Shown: positions 1 through 11,689 of the stretch, in pieces
Layout of the letters: every line of letters begins with the position of its first letter
Numbering within the stretch: the stretch's first letter is position 1
Source of the DNA: Hermetia illucens
Lineage: Eukaryota; Arthropoda; Insecta; Diptera; Stratiomyidae
Direction: 5' to 3'
Length of the DNA: 64,000 bases
Assembly: GCF_905115235.1 (NCBI RefSeq)
Contig: NC_051854.1
Location: 23,162,001-23,226,000, forward strand
Notes under the pieces: generated by a model
What the model saw: only the letters and a program-made list of their open reading frames with translations
Database searches by the model: none
Told to the model about the DNA's origin: nothing
Made by a program: the position numbers and the translations under genes

Positions 1-3000
1 AAGTCTTCTCTCTTGCAAATAACGAGGAAAAAAATAAATGCTTGAAAATTATTCAACCATTATACGCCCACCTGACTCGAATATTGATTCGGAAAGCACA
101 GCAGCCCGACGAGGCGTCTCTAGATAAGTGGAATGCCGACGACTTGGAGACATTCAGATGTTACCGTCAAGATATTGCAGATACATTGGTAAGAATCACG
201 ACGTAAATTATCTGTAGAGGTTCATATATTTATATTCATGATTTCAGCTGTACTGTTACGACGTACTTAAAAACCACATCTTCGTAATATTCTCAAGCGC
301 CCTTAATGAGGCTATAGTAGAAGTCCAATCCGATCCGTCGTCCTGGACTAAATTAGAAGCTTGCATACTTGCCTTCCTTGCAGTAGCCGAACGTACATTT
401 AGCATGGAAACGGAACAGATTCCAAAAATGATGGAGGTCCTTAATAATATCCCATACGAAAAACTCAACGAAAAGCTGCTAGGAACAGCTCTAGAAACTG
501 TTGGTGCTTATTGTTTATGGTTTAAGGATAATCCCGAATACATACCGTCTGCAATACAATTACTGGTTAAAGGACTAAATTCATCGATGGCCTCACAGGC
601 AACATTGGGGTTGAAAGAACTATGTCGCGATTGCCAAATACAGTTGAAACCGTACGCTGAACCACTATTAGAAGCTTGCCAGGCAGTTTTGCTAGGGGGC
701 CGGCTGAAAAACTCGGAGTCTGTTCGGTTGATGTTCAGTATAGGAAGATTAATGAGTATGTTGCCGCCTGCAAAAATCACTTCTTGTCTAGATGCAATGG
801 TGTCACCTTGCTTTGAAGAGCTGCAAATGATCGCGCAAGCCGGTGCAGTAAGTTCTTGTCTCTGTATTCTGCCTATAATATACTTTCAAAACTATTTATT
901 TTCACAGAAAACGGAGCCCGCTAAAATAAGAACCCTCTATCGTTTGAATATGATATCCACACTTTTCTCCTCCCTGAACACGAACACTGAAGATGGTTCT
1001 GTATTGAATGAATCGTATTCAAATGGCGGAGTTCAGCCAATCTTGATTGTAATGCAAAATACTATGCCAATTTTTAAGCAAATCACTGAGTTGTGGATTC
1101 AGGAAACGCAAGTTGTCGAGGTATAAAGTGAATGGAATCAATGTCTACAGTCTTCTCACTAATATTATCCCTTCTAGGCTTCGTGTAATGCACTGAAACA
1201 CGCAATTACGAATTTAATGACAGATTTCAAGCCGATGCTGCAAGATCTTTGTGTGTTGATAATTTCAATTATGCAGAACATTTGTTCCGCTCCGCTGTTG
1301 GCAGTATCAAAAACTGTAAGTGAAATTTTATATCCTGGATTGTATTTTTCACGATTTGTTTATCCTTTATTCAGTGTATTCTGATGTTCTACAAAGATGA
1401 AGATTGCAAAGGATTAATGCAACAATTTCTAGTTGAAGTAATTTCCCACACGTTCAGACTTTTTGAGGTAAGATAATACTAAGATTTTTCAATTGTAAAT
1501 TTTAAGAGGGTAAACCACTGTAGAGGCTGAAAAATGGACCAAACTTTAGGTTTTTTTCTGAGAAACTATCGAAACTCGGTAAAAAGATATTTATCATAGA
1601 AATATTGACCAATTCAAAATGAAATGGTGGCTCCCCAAAGTTTTGACAGAGGTGTCGTTTCGTAGCGGCATGGCCTAAGCGAAGTGCGATGGTGGGACTT
1701 TGGAGAACACTCCTCTCCCATCTCGCGATATTGTGCCTTTATACTATGGAAGGCGAGTGGTGCGTGACGCAGTTCCGGTGTCGGGCTGTTACTGATAACC
1801 GCAAGCTGCACTCTCTTGATCTTTAAGCTAGTTTGTGATAGAAACTTGACTATACGATTCCTGTTCAGTTTAAGGAGCATCACAATTGTGCAGTGCTACA
1901 TACCAACGGAGATTTCCGATATAGGAGAGAGATTGTGATTGTAATGGGTGATCTTAATTCCAATATTAAAGATGATCTTGGTGACCGCAACAACAATATG
2001 GTTTACAGACTTCTACAAGTAGAAAGGATTTCGCCACGGCAAACCCCATCACGAAAGAAATTGTTGGAAGTGATCGCAAGCCTTCAAATGGTCCCGTGAA
2101 GGACTTGAAGAATAACTGAGAAGCTGGAAGAAACACTTAAACACTATTGTGAATCATTCAACATCCGGTGAAATTCCACCTTCTATGAATGAATTACCAA
2201 AACCAGCGGATACAGACTGCTCCCAAAAAAGAAGCAGAGTAACGTCGTCGCCCTTCCGTTGTTACTTTCAATTACTTGTAAATGCTGGCAATCTAAGATC
2301 TTTGCCAGTGAATGGAAGTAGGGGACGATTCTTAGCATTCCGGAAAGAGGCCACCCAGTGCGGCAACTGGAGGGCATTTGGCTATCGAACTTAATGTGGC
2401 TGGACGCATTTATAACGTGAAATTCGCCTTGGCTATTTTGTCCACAATTACAACTACGTCGGTATTTTCTTTAAATGGAAAGTGACCACCACTGTTACTC
2501 CCAAGCTTTTATCAATACATGTACGTTCCATGTCATCGGGGTATTCTGGCCTAAGATAATAACTAATCAAGAGCTTGGTAATCGTACAGGCCAGATACCA
2601 GTAGATGTGTTGATCAGAAAGCGGAAGTGACAGTCGATTTCATTTTATTCGTGCAATGAGGTGGAAAATATTAAAACAACTCGTCCGCTCCAGCTCCGCC
2701 TCGTAAATTCAAAGTTAGAGCGGGAGCGTGTTTAATTGGGTTATACTAAAAACCATTTCCGATTTTTCCGACCCCAACCCCGTGGCACCATCATTTAAGT
2801 ATTGCTCCGCAGAATGAGCTTGCCTTGAGGAACTCGTACTTCTACTCCTTCAGCAACTCCTGCTGTATTTTTACGATTGCGGAGGAAACCATAAGTCAGT
2901 TCTACTTCGGCGCTAGCATCTCCGCAACTATATTCTCTGGACTCACGATTCTTCCCGTCGCTTAGTTCAAATTCCGTCTCTCTATCGTGAACCTTGTCTA

Positions 3001-6000
3001 GTGAAACATCGCATTCTCTGAATCCTCCAGTATCACTCCGCATCTAGGACAATTCGATGAATTATCAAACCCGCGATGTCAATACTGCCTGTAGCAACTA
3101 CCGTGCCCCATTAAGAACTGGGTAATATAATAGTTAGTCTCTCTATGTTTCTGCTCAAGCCACACCCTAATGTTGGGAATCAGTCGATGCATCCATCGAC
3201 CTCGACTCATCCCATCTGCGTTGTCAGAGGTCATTCGACTCTGACCTTGCCGTATTCCTGCATTTTATGTGCCCCTATATATTTTCTGCATAGTACAGCA
3301 CACTCATTTCTTACGCCCAAATGTCGACTGGGATTATGCCCGCCATCATTACCTCATCTGATGTAGTTCTAAAAGTGCTGCAAACTCTCAAAGACATCTG
3401 CCGATATACAGAATTCACCTGCTTCCATCTCTTACAGTTTGCAAGGGCCCCCGCCCATGCAGGTGACGCAGAAAGGATCGAACCGGCTAGAAGCAACCCC
3501 CGACAGGGTTACGGCCCTCTAATATTCGCCAACTTTTTGCAAGTGTAGTGATGGCACCGGCTGTCCTTTGACATGCATACTCTAGGTGTTTCCTAAAGCT
3601 CAGTTTGTATCAATCATCACCGCCAGATATTTCATAACCGACACGATACGACAGTATGTCCAACGACTTTCTCTTTCTCACTGTATTCTTCATTTTCCGG
3701 TTCGTTATTAGGACTTCTGCTTTTGTTTTCCCATTCACTAAGGTCAAGCTGGCTTTTTCGAGTCAGGACTTTTTCACTCTCATTGTTTCCGTCGCATAGA
3801 CTTCCACATCCTCTGGGGCCTTTTCTATAACAGCTACAGCTAGGTCTTCTGCAAAGCCGACAATCGTAGAGTGGGCGCGCCATTTCTACTTTTAGCAGTG
3901 TTGTAGATGACTCTCTCCATTATCTTCCCCATTGTATCCAACAGACAGATCAGCTTATTGGATTTGGGAAACAACTCTAAGTTTTGCTTTTTCTACTGGG
4001 CAGGGAATATTCCCTTTCTTTTAGGTATGTCTAGAGGGTGTTAGCGAAAAGTCATGCCTAGTCTTTACTGCCAGCTTCAATGCTCTTTTGGGGATGTGAT
4101 CCAAACTTGGTACCTTGTTGTCGCCGATCCTACTACATAATTCCTGGACCTCTTCCACAGTTAATAGAGGCATTACGCACTTGTTTAGCTGGACCATCGT
4201 TTGCCTTTCGTTGTTTTCGTGGTGGCGAAACAAAGTGACAACAATCGCTTTCAGACGCGAGCAGGTTATCGGAGGCGATCTTCGCGCCCTTTTCATTACC
4301 ACCCCTTAGGCCCTGCCAAAAGGGATTATATCAATATAGCCGCACAATTGTTTGAAGCACTTCCAAGAAGATTTTATATAGTGGCAAAGAAGCAAGGAAA
4401 GTCATTGTGTACCTTCGGGATAGGGATGAGGTGGCGAACTAGCGCGAGGCCCATGTTGTTAATGTATTTGTGTGTCGATGGCGCTCAGATGGTTCTTTTT
4501 TGTATGTGTTTCCTCATCTCATATGACAAGCCATAAACAGCTGTGCCAGGCCACCTGCGTGTAGCCATGTGCTCACAACCACGTGGGGGCACACCAATGC
4601 ACTGCATTGCATACACGGAACTGACACCAGACTTTACCGTCGACGGTTGGACACAATGATTTCTCTCCGTCAAAACCTCTGGTAAAGCCTCGTTGCATGG
4701 AAACATGTGGTTCGCAAACTTGCGATTTCATCCACCAGTAGATGGGTTGCATACTGGGGACCAGTCGCCTGCTGGGCATAGTAGTATCGCGTACTCCCGC
4801 CATCCATCGGATGATTTAAGTGACTTTTTGCCTGGCCGTACCATCCAGGGACATGTATATTAAAGAAAAGCTCAGGATGGTCACACATTAAAGAACTCCA
4901 CTGTGAGAGATTATCCCAGAATGACTGAGTCTAGGGCACCTTAAAACTACGTGGCATAGAACAGTGGAAGAGCAGTGCTAACTTCTCAAAAGATCCTGGA
5001 AAAAGTTGAAGTGTATTGCCAGGAGACGATGGTCATTACGTCAGGCATAGGAGACTATGGCAACCATATAATCATCATCTTCGCAACAACCTGCCTTAGT
5101 ATGGAACACCAGAAATCCCGCCGAAATCTACCATTTTGATATATCTAAAAACTGTTTGGCGGCCTGGTCTAAGATATCGCTCCATCTGAAACCTGCCACG
5201 TCTTGTTTTTCCACTAGAGGTCTAATATGCATCCTTGAAATTTCGACACTTTTTCCAACTACGAATCAGATTGGTGAAGAAATTCAATAGACCAAACCTG
5301 CGCGAGTCAGAAATTCAATTGTAGGACGGAACTGGGCGAAGTGTGATGACGAAAAGGGTTCAGTTATTGCCCAAACCCACAGCTAGCGAAAGAATTACCA
5401 TTTTCCCTTCCCTAAGGCACAGCCCTATCGAATCGCTTGAAAGTTGTGAACGCGTTAATTCTCGCAAAATCACATCGATCCAAAAAAATATCCTGGTTTC
5501 GTCCTTATTGCGGACAAAAAACCCAAGAATTGCAAAGATCCAAATATTTGTTTAGGAATTCAAGAAGTCAAGTCAAAAAGTTTGCCATCCAATTGATGGC
5601 GAACTGGACTAGTTGGGGTCCACAGATCGATCTGTTTTGGCTAACACCTAATTTTTCAAAAATCGCTATTTCAACCGCGTGACCGAAGTGATTACAAGGT
5701 TTTAAATGCCCCATTCTATACATTCATAAACACAAGTGAGTATGAATTATATTGAGGACAAAAAGCGCTCAGTAAATTCAAGCCTAAGCCAGCCGAAGCA
5801 AAACTAAACTTTTTGTTCATGGATTGAGAGAGTCTTAAGCATGCTTAATGGCGGACCGGACTAATTAGGGGAAAGACCTTTTCCCACGGTTTCCGGTCCA
5901 CGGAATCCTCTGTTTTGGCTTATCACCCGACCCGATTTTTCAATTCATGAGACGCTACCACACTTTTACCCCTAAACAAACAAATTATTTCTGCTTTAGC

Positions 6001-7861
6001 CGGCTTAGGCCTAACTAGACTTAGTACTTTTTGTCCTGAAAATAATTCATACTCATGTTTATGAATGTATATAAGAGGGCAAATAAAACCTTATAACCAC
6101 TTCAGTCACACTATCCTCAGTCTAGACGTTTTTCACGTCCGTTGAACTGCCCATATCCGGACGAAACCACAAGTTGTCTATTTTTCGCCAAGATATGTCA
6201 TCATTCAACTCACACACATATTTAATGACGTCTTTCGCCTGGGATACTTTCCTAAATGCTGGAAATGGTTACAAAAAAACAAACGATGGTCTCGAAAGAA
6301 GATAAAGATCCATCTGTAGACCGATAAGCTTGCTCCCCCCGCTGCCAATAAATAAAACTACGTGTACTCACCAGTTCGGGTTCAGGAGGAACTGTCCGAT
6401 AAGTTCATCGGTCAACCACCGAGAGTTCGCACATCCAACATTGGCATTCTTCAAGTAGTGCCGTCTAAAATATTGAGAACAACTACTCTCATACCGTGAG
6501 ACATTAGAAAGGTAATGAATAGAAAGGAAATGGAAGGAAGGAAAAATAAATGGAACGCAAAGAAAAAAAAAGTTAACTGGGGTTCTCTGTGATCGCAGAA
6601 CAACGAACGTCTAAAATACAAAATTTGCGCAATGTCGTCCGTTCTGTCGCCCTCTGTGGTTCTGAGTGGTGACTGGCTATTAAATGCAATGAATGACGCT
6701 TCGCGGATATGGGGACCATGATGCTACGTTGGAACGGTAGGGTAACACGCCATAATCACACCGGAAATAAGGCAAACATGATCGATATGAGGTTGGTGAA
6801 AGAGGCGCTAACGATGATGTGGTTTGGAATTGGCGCTGATAAGGGTTTATTTGCTAAGATTAGTCTGAACGTCGAAGCTGATAGGAAACAACTAAAATGG
6901 CGACCGAAACTATGGCTTGATGGAGATTTGAGAGCATCTCGACTCCATCTAGATTAGGCCTATGACCGAGCAAATTGGTACAATGGATTGAGATGAGTCG
7001 ACCGCACTTCTAAATGGAAGAACAGCTAAAGAAGTCCCCAAGAGGGACAGGGACGGAACAGATGCTCTAACGCAGGACACTAACTCCGGCAAATTGCACT
7101 CGCATGAAGCATTGAAAGGGTTCGCGCAATTCGATACGAATAGGTTACAAATTTTTCTACGTGATTCTTAAGACATTGCAAGTTCTAGTGTGGTTTCCCC
7201 CTTAAAATGTTTTATTTCTACACTTAATTCATCATCAACGAATTCTTATTTCAGCAAACCTTGGAAACGAATTTTTCGAATATCTCTGATGTCGTAGAAA
7301 TGTTTTATAATGTCAACTTCCATATAGTAAAGAAAGTCCCCGAAGCCATTTCAAATGGCACAGTGGACTTGAATCGTTTAATTTCATATGCACTTCGGGC
7401 GATCACCTTACCTGAAACGGGAGCTATCCGATACGGAATTCAATTCATCTCGCACTTTATTACGCAATCAAGACAATATCCCATCATGATGCAGACCGTT
7501 CTCGACAAAGGTGAAGATATAATTCGAACAGCAATTTTATGCATAGGATGTCATACGCCGCGCCCTCATGTTGATAAATTCGCGGATATATTCCTGGCGG
7601 CAAATAAGAAATATCCAGCCGAGCTTGTTGTGTGGATGAAAATGCTTGGAACGTACAACTTCCCCACGCCTGTAATTGAAAACGATGATAAAATGAAGTT
7701 CATGTCACAGATAGTGAGGTGAATTGAAATTGCATTATTTTTGCTACATTTTCATAACAAATTCAAATTCTATTTGCAGAGAAAGAGTGAACAAGCGTTT
7801 GATACAGAATTATATTAGCGAATTTGCTACGAAATCTCGAGGATTAAGCGAAAAGCTCTAA
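1..7861 (+). CDS. IPO13: Importin-13, C-terminal part (7 exons, 5' end outside window)
   Basis: Importin-beta family nuclear transport receptor built of HEAT repeats; known family cargoes are imported Ubc9 and Mago-Y14 and exported eIF1A. Exons read with GT-AG junctions are 1-188 (codons from base 3), 248-847, 908-1120, 1178-1315, 1375-1467, 7255-7718 and 7780-7861, stop TAA at 7859. Together they give about 590 residues; animal IPO13 is about 960, so roughly 370 N-terminal residues lie upstream. Recognisable segments are 'FRCYRQDIADTL' (exon 1 end), 'LKELCRDCQIQLKPYA' (exon 2) and the C-terminal 'ERVNKR' (exon 7), each matching IPO13 rather than transportin-3. Most introns are 54-61 bp, but intron 5 (1468-7254) is 5.8 kb and filled with LINE debris. 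The 60-bp intron 848-907 is a multiple of three with no stop, so retention would stay in frame. Drosophila orthologue is cadmus (cdm). Confidence 0.93.
1880..2100 (+). mobile_element. LINE endonuclease fragment (RTE-like, family B or C)
   Basis: Reads 'IVQCY.PTE' then 'IVIVMGDLNSNI', the APE endonuclease motif of RTE-type LINEs, and resembles the better copy near 27310-27450. Only about 70 residues remain; the residues between the two motifs are mostly gone. It sits in importin-13 intron 5. The 300 bp before it (1590-1880) have higher GC than the intron flanks but show no family I know. Confidence 0.6.
2100..2690. other. Unassigned intronic DNA
   Basis: Importin-13 intron 5. Short open frames on both strands show no convincing family signature. 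Probably old transposon sequence. Confidence 0.4.
2690..4310 (-). mobile_element. R1-clade-like LINE, internally deleted 3' half
   Basis: On the minus strand, 4302-4021 encodes the linker before the RT ('RIGDNKVPSLDHIPKRALKL'), 4020-3895 the start of the RT ('GNIPCPVEKAKL'), then the frame jumps to the RT C-terminus near 3650-3550. After that come the R1-type 'MLLAGSILSASPAWAGAL...VYRQMSLRVCSTFRT..DEVMMAGIIPVDI' segment (3496-3311, written with gaps) and the terminal CCHC-like region near 3090-2850. Most of the RT palm is missing, an internal deletion of several hundred bases compared with the family. Several frameshifts and stops make it non-functional. It lies antisense in importin-13 intron 5. 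Confidence 0.7.
4310..5065. other. Unassigned intronic DNA
   Basis: Importin-13 intron 5. Minus-strand open frames of 70-76 codons overlap in different frames at 4485-4888, without recognisable motifs. I see no gene. Confidence 0.4.
5066..5215 (-). mobile_element. Family A RTE-like LINE, 3' end only
   Basis: Starts with the family A 3' signature on the minus strand: an (ATC)-type microsatellite 'atcatcatctt' followed by 'cgcaacaacctgccttag', as in the copies at 8741 and 23685. About 150 bp is left, corresponding to the last residues of the ORF and the 3' UTR. A typical 5'-truncated insertion, in importin-13 intron 5. Confidence 0.6.
5590..6110. mobile_element. Foldback (inverted-repeat) element, non-autonomous
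   Basis: Two arms of about 120 bp, 5679-5800 and 5993-6109, are imperfect reverse complements: for example 'cattcataaacacaagtgag' on the left matches 'catgtttatgaatg' in inverted form on the right, and both carry 'gacaaaaag'/'ctttttgtcc'. Outer ends are 'gtgaccgaagtg' and 'cacttcagtcac'. A separate direct repeat is present: 5594-5650 and 5845-5935 share 'ggactaNttNgg', 'ggtccac' and 'ctgttttggct'. No open frame encodes a transposase. Clear flanking target duplications were not found. Confidence 0.6.
6180..6470 (+). mobile_element. Jockey-like LINE reverse transcriptase fragment
   Basis: Translates in pieces as 'YFPKCWK', 'RPISLLPPLP' and 'HQFGFRRN', the start of the RT in Jockey-clade LINEs. 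The stretch between the second and third motif is shorter than in the family, implying an internal deletion, and frames change. Inside importin-13 intron 5. Confidence 0.6.
6590..7135 (+). mobile_element. Family C RTE-like LINE, 3' end
   Basis: Contains 'MLRWNGRVTRHNH' followed by degraded sequence of the 'RDRYG...RWYGHV.RA' C-terminal region and 'LWLDGDLRASRLHLD', which aligns with the clearer copy at 26860-27130. Shares the upstream 'gcaatgtcgtccg' block with that copy. Ends about 120 bp before importin-13 exon 6. Confidence 0.6.
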
Positions 7862-8185
7862 ACAAGTTGCCAAAAAACGAACTACAAGTTTACGATGTTT
7901 TTGCGTGTTTTTAGTGATTGTTTTACGATTATCTCTGATAGCAATTTTAGTTCAAACCCAACAATGTGATAAAAGGCATTTTATTTTGTTGATTTACACG
8001 AATTAGATTAGAAAAGAAACTTATTTTCTAAACATAGGATTCCCAGACAGTAGGTAGGTTTATTGTAATCCATTTTTATGCGAAGGTCGTCTTTTGTATT
8101 TCCTCCAATACAACATGCGATACTCTGCTGGACATCTGTGCGTTGAGAGATAACTCATTGATCATACTTCCTGCATGATGCATTC

Positions 8186-8191
8186 AATAAA
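8186..8191 (+). terminator. Poly(A) signal of importin-13
   Basis: AATAAA 325 bp after the importin-13 stop codon, in AT-rich 3' UTR-like sequence. A second AATAAA lies at 8323-8328. Which is used cannot be told from sequence. Confidence 0.5.
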
Positions 8192-8734
8192 TTGACTTTA
8201 CGATTATGAGTAGAAATTCCCTTCATCCTAAACGAAACTTTAAGGGTAATTTATGGTAGACGCAAGAGAGCTAAGACATTTTTTTAAAATGGTTCTAATA
8301 CCGACAGACTTTGAAAAATAACAATAAATCTCTCAACGAATGCAGCAGAGTATTATATACCCATAAATATTTTGCCTTTAGAAATATGTAAATAAGGAAA
8401 CCCGCGTATGTCTTTTGACATATGTTCTCGCGATGTGAATTTGAATTTCATTGCTCACCTAAAGGATCCAAGAGACATAATTTACATTTTTTCGAAAATT
8501 TAATTTATCAATTTGAGGAAGAAAGTGAACGAGTGAGACATAAGTTATATACACCTAAAATAATGTATTAACGCTTTAAATTCGTACAAATATAATTGAC
8601 ATGGAAAATTGGAATATTTTTAGTCTGCATTCATATTCTAGGAGGAACAGAATTCATCGACTTTTGGTAATCACATTTCCCCGCAAAATCGCTAATTAAT
8701 TTCAGATTTCACTGTGTCTCCTCGTAACTGGATA
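8192..8734. other. AT-rich intergenic DNA
   Basis: Sequence downstream of importin-13; may include the distal 3' UTR. No gene or repeat recognised. Confidence 0.5.
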
Positions 8735-9768
8735 ACTCTCTATCATCATCATCATCAACGGCGCAACAACCGGTATCCGGTCTAGGCCTCCCTTAAGAAG
8801 GAACTCCAGACATCCCGGTTTTGCGCCGAGGTCCACCAATTCGATATCCTTAAAAGCTGTCTGGCGTCCTGACCTACCCCATCGCTCCATCTTAGGCAGG
8901 GTCTGCCTCGTCTTCTTTTTCTACCATAGATATTGCCCTTATAGACTTTCAGGGTGGGATCATCCTCATCCATACGGATTAAGTGACCCGCCCATCATAA
9001 CCTATTGAGCCGGATTTTATCCACAACCGGACGGTCATGGTATCGCTCATAGATTTCGACGTTATGTAAGCTACGGAATTGTCCATCCTCATGTAGGGGG
9101 CCAAAAATTCTTCAGAGGATTCTTCTCTCGAACGCAGCCAAGAGTTCGCAATTCTTCTTGCTAAGAACCCCAGTCCCCGAGGAATACATCAGGACTGGCA
9201 AGATCATTGTCTTGTACAGTCAGAGCTTTGACCCTATGGTGAGACGCTTCGAGCGGAACAGTTTTTGTAAGCTGAAATAGTCTCTATTGAAATTATCGGT
9301 TGTGATTTTTGACCCTAGATAGGAGAAATTATCAACGGTCTCAAAGTTGTATTCTCCTATCCTTATTCTTCCTGTTTGACCAGTGCGGCTTGATGATGTT
9401 GGTTGGTTGGTGTTCGGTGCTGACGTTGCCATCATATATTTTGTCTTGCCTTCATTGATGTGAAGCCCAAGATCTCGCGCCGCCTGCTCGATCTGGATGA
9501 AGGCAGTTTGTACGTCTCGGGTGGTTCTTCCCATGATGTCGATATCGTCAGCGTAGGCTAGTAGTTGGGTGGAGTTAAAGAGGATCGTACCTCTTACATT
9601 TATCTCACCACCACGGATCACTTTCTCGAGGGCCACGTTAAAGAGAACCCATGATAGGGCATCCCCTTGTCGTAGATCGTTGTTGATGTCGAATGGCCTT
9701 GAGAGTGATCCTGCTGCTTTTATCTGGCCTCGCACGTTGGTCAGGGTCAGCCTAGTCAGTCTTATCAC
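8735..9768 (-). mobile_element. Family A RTE-like LINE, RT palm to 3' end
   Basis: Minus-strand frame 9768-9220 reads 'LRQGDALSWVLFNVALEKVI', 'LLAYADDIDIMGRT' (the YADD catalytic box) and 'NEGKTKYM', then continues in a shifted frame through '[18 protein letters not shown]' and 'GRKRRRGRPCLRWSDGV'. The 3' end is at about 8741 with a (TGA)n tail on the element strand, typical of RTE elements. It stops abruptly at 9768; the preceding part of the same ORF seems to resume at 11140, so the two pieces may once have been joined. Confidence 0.8.
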
Positions 9769-10335
9769 TTCAGATTCAGTCTCTATACTTCAGATTTGTC
9801 GCATATATTCATGCGCATGGTTTGTTAATCGTTCCCACCCCATTTATCTCCTATAAGCTTTTGCTCAAAATTTAGAAAATGTATCACCATCGATAGCTCC
9901 TAATCCTGCTTTCACCTCCTCGTGGTAACCGTTAACGAATGCTTTGGCAATCAACGAGATATGGACAACCGAAGGTAACCTGTGCGATAAAACATGAAAA
10001 GACCATATATGGAAAGGTCACTCACGTTTACGTCGAAACACCAGAAGGAGTCGCTGCTTTCGGCAGACAATCTTCCAGCAGAGCTAGTCAGTCGGCAACC
10101 GTAGTTTTGTTGAAGAAAAGATGGGAAACCCTTTCCAGCGCAGTGTTGTAATGAACATTTCCGAATTAGCGAAATTATGTAAGTACGTGAGATAAAATTA
10201 TCTTAATCAAGGATGGCAATACAAGCAACATAATCACCAGAAGCACAAGCGCAGGCGACTCTAATTGCCATCAGAATCCGAAAGTGCAGACTGATGAATA
10301 TCTAAAAAAACATGAAGTTGCACTTCAAGCCCAAT
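9769..10335. other. Unassigned DNA between LINE pieces
   Basis: No gene recognised. A 70-codon frame at 9939-10151 (+) has no motif I can place. The stretch lies in what may be an insertion that split a family A LINE. Confidence 0.4.
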
Positions 10336-10339
10336 ACCA

Positions 10340-10640
10340 CATCATAATCATCATCAATGTTGCTACAACTGGTATCCAGAAGCTTTAGTAAGGAACTCCA
10401 GATAACCCGTTTTTGCGCCGAAATCAACCAATGTCTTCTTTTCCTACCAAAAATATTGCCCTTGCAAACTTTCCGGCGTGGATCACGTGACCGCTGTATT
10501 GGTTGCTTTTCTTTTGAACACGACTGTACTGTATTGGTTTGTATAGTAAAACCTTTGGCCCTATGGTGGGACATGTCAAGCGGAACTGTTTTTTGTGAAC
10601 TGAAATACGCTTCATTCACTCCCAACAACCGAACTCGTCC
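10340..10640 (-). mobile_element. Family A LINE, internally deleted 3' piece
   Basis: On the minus strand it encodes 'YFSSQKT' (family A 'YFSLQKL'), then skips to 'RRKVCKGNIFGRKRRHW' (family A 'RKVYKGNIYGRKRR') and ends in the 'cgttgctacaactggtatcc'-type 3' end with an (ATC)n tract near 10340. Several hundred bases between these motifs are missing. Confidence 0.65.
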
Positions 10641-10686
10641 ACTGGGTCCACTGCTCTACCATGATCCGAAAAGTAAAATTTGATGT

Positions 10687-11135
10687 GTGGCGGGTGTATC
10701 AAAACCCCTTCGTGTCTCTGTTGGTGATCATCAAGGAAGCGCCCTCTCACCACTCCCCTTTCTTCTTGTTACGGAAAATGTCACACGGGACATCCAACGT
10801 CCAGCACCCTATACGCTAGTTTATGAAGATTATGTTTTCCTAGCGTCTAATAGCATAAATAATCTCGAGCAATTTGTCCGAAAACGGAATGATCGCCTCA
10901 TGCAACACGGTCTCAGATTGAATCTGAATGAATTAGAATTTTCAACGACCGATCCCCATGAAACAGACACAGTCTGGGCGATTTAAAAATCTCGGGTCAA
11001 CGCTATAGCCAATGGAGCACTGTGTTATGAAATTGTTTCACGCATTAACGCAACCTGGATGAAGTGACGTTACACAACTGGTGTTTTTTATAATCGACGT
11101 ATCAACGAACACCTCAAATCGCGCAGATGGGTTAG
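10687..11135 (+). mobile_element. Family C RTE-like LINE, reverse transcriptase fragment
   Basis: Open frame 10687-10986 reads 'HQGSALSPLPFLLVTENVTR', 'YTLVYEDYVFLASNS' (degenerate YADD box) and 'RLMQHGLRLNLNELEFSTTD', then continues as 'YEIVSRINATWMK' and 'RRINEHLKSR'. The second catalytic Asp region 'YEDY' differs from the usual YADD, so the enzyme would be inactive. Both ends are truncated. Confidence 0.75.
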
Positions 11136-11139
11136 GGAT

Positions 11140-11640
11140 AGTCTTATTAATTTGGTCGGTACGCCGAAATCTCTTAAGGCATAAGGCCCTGGCTATGCAA
11201 TCGTAGCTGGCCTTAAAGCCGAAAATTGAAAAGATGGTGCAACGTATGCCCATATTCCGCAGAGAGAAAATATGTTGTTGATTTGCCTGGAGTGAAACCT
11301 TTTTGGAATGGGCGGATGATGTCCTGGGCATATTCGGACTAACAGGGTAGCGGAGAATATCTCATATATGGTACTCATTGGCATATGTTATTACATCACC
11401 TCTATAATTGTTGACCTGCGTGATATTCCCCTTTTTTGTATGGGAGAAATATCGCCTCGTTGCCACTCATTAGGGATTGCCTAATGACTCGCTGTCCGAA
11501 ATCTTGGTCATAAGTTAATAAACGTCTTAGTATGATTTGTTGCCTTCATATTTAAGGAGCTTGGCTGCAAATGCATCGGTTCCAGACGACTTATGATTCT
11601 TAATCCGATGATTCCCGTTTCCTCCATGCTGGTGATGGCA
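11140..11640 (-). mobile_element. Family A LINE, reverse transcriptase N-terminal part
   Basis: Shares with the intact copy at 36590-36790 the blocks 'aatttggtcggNa', 'gaaaagatggtgcaa', 'agagaaaatatg' and 'gatttgcctggagtgaaacc', antisense. Corresponds to RT fingers upstream of the part found at 8735-9768, so the two may be one element split at 'agtcttat'. Confidence 0.65.
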
Positions 11641-11689
11641 GCATTTGTCGTTTGTCTTCAGTTGGCTGACCTTGTTGGAACAAATCTAT

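Noticed and set aside
508-780. 90-codon minus-strand open frame
   Set aside because: Complementary to importin-13 exon 2, whose protein match is unambiguous.
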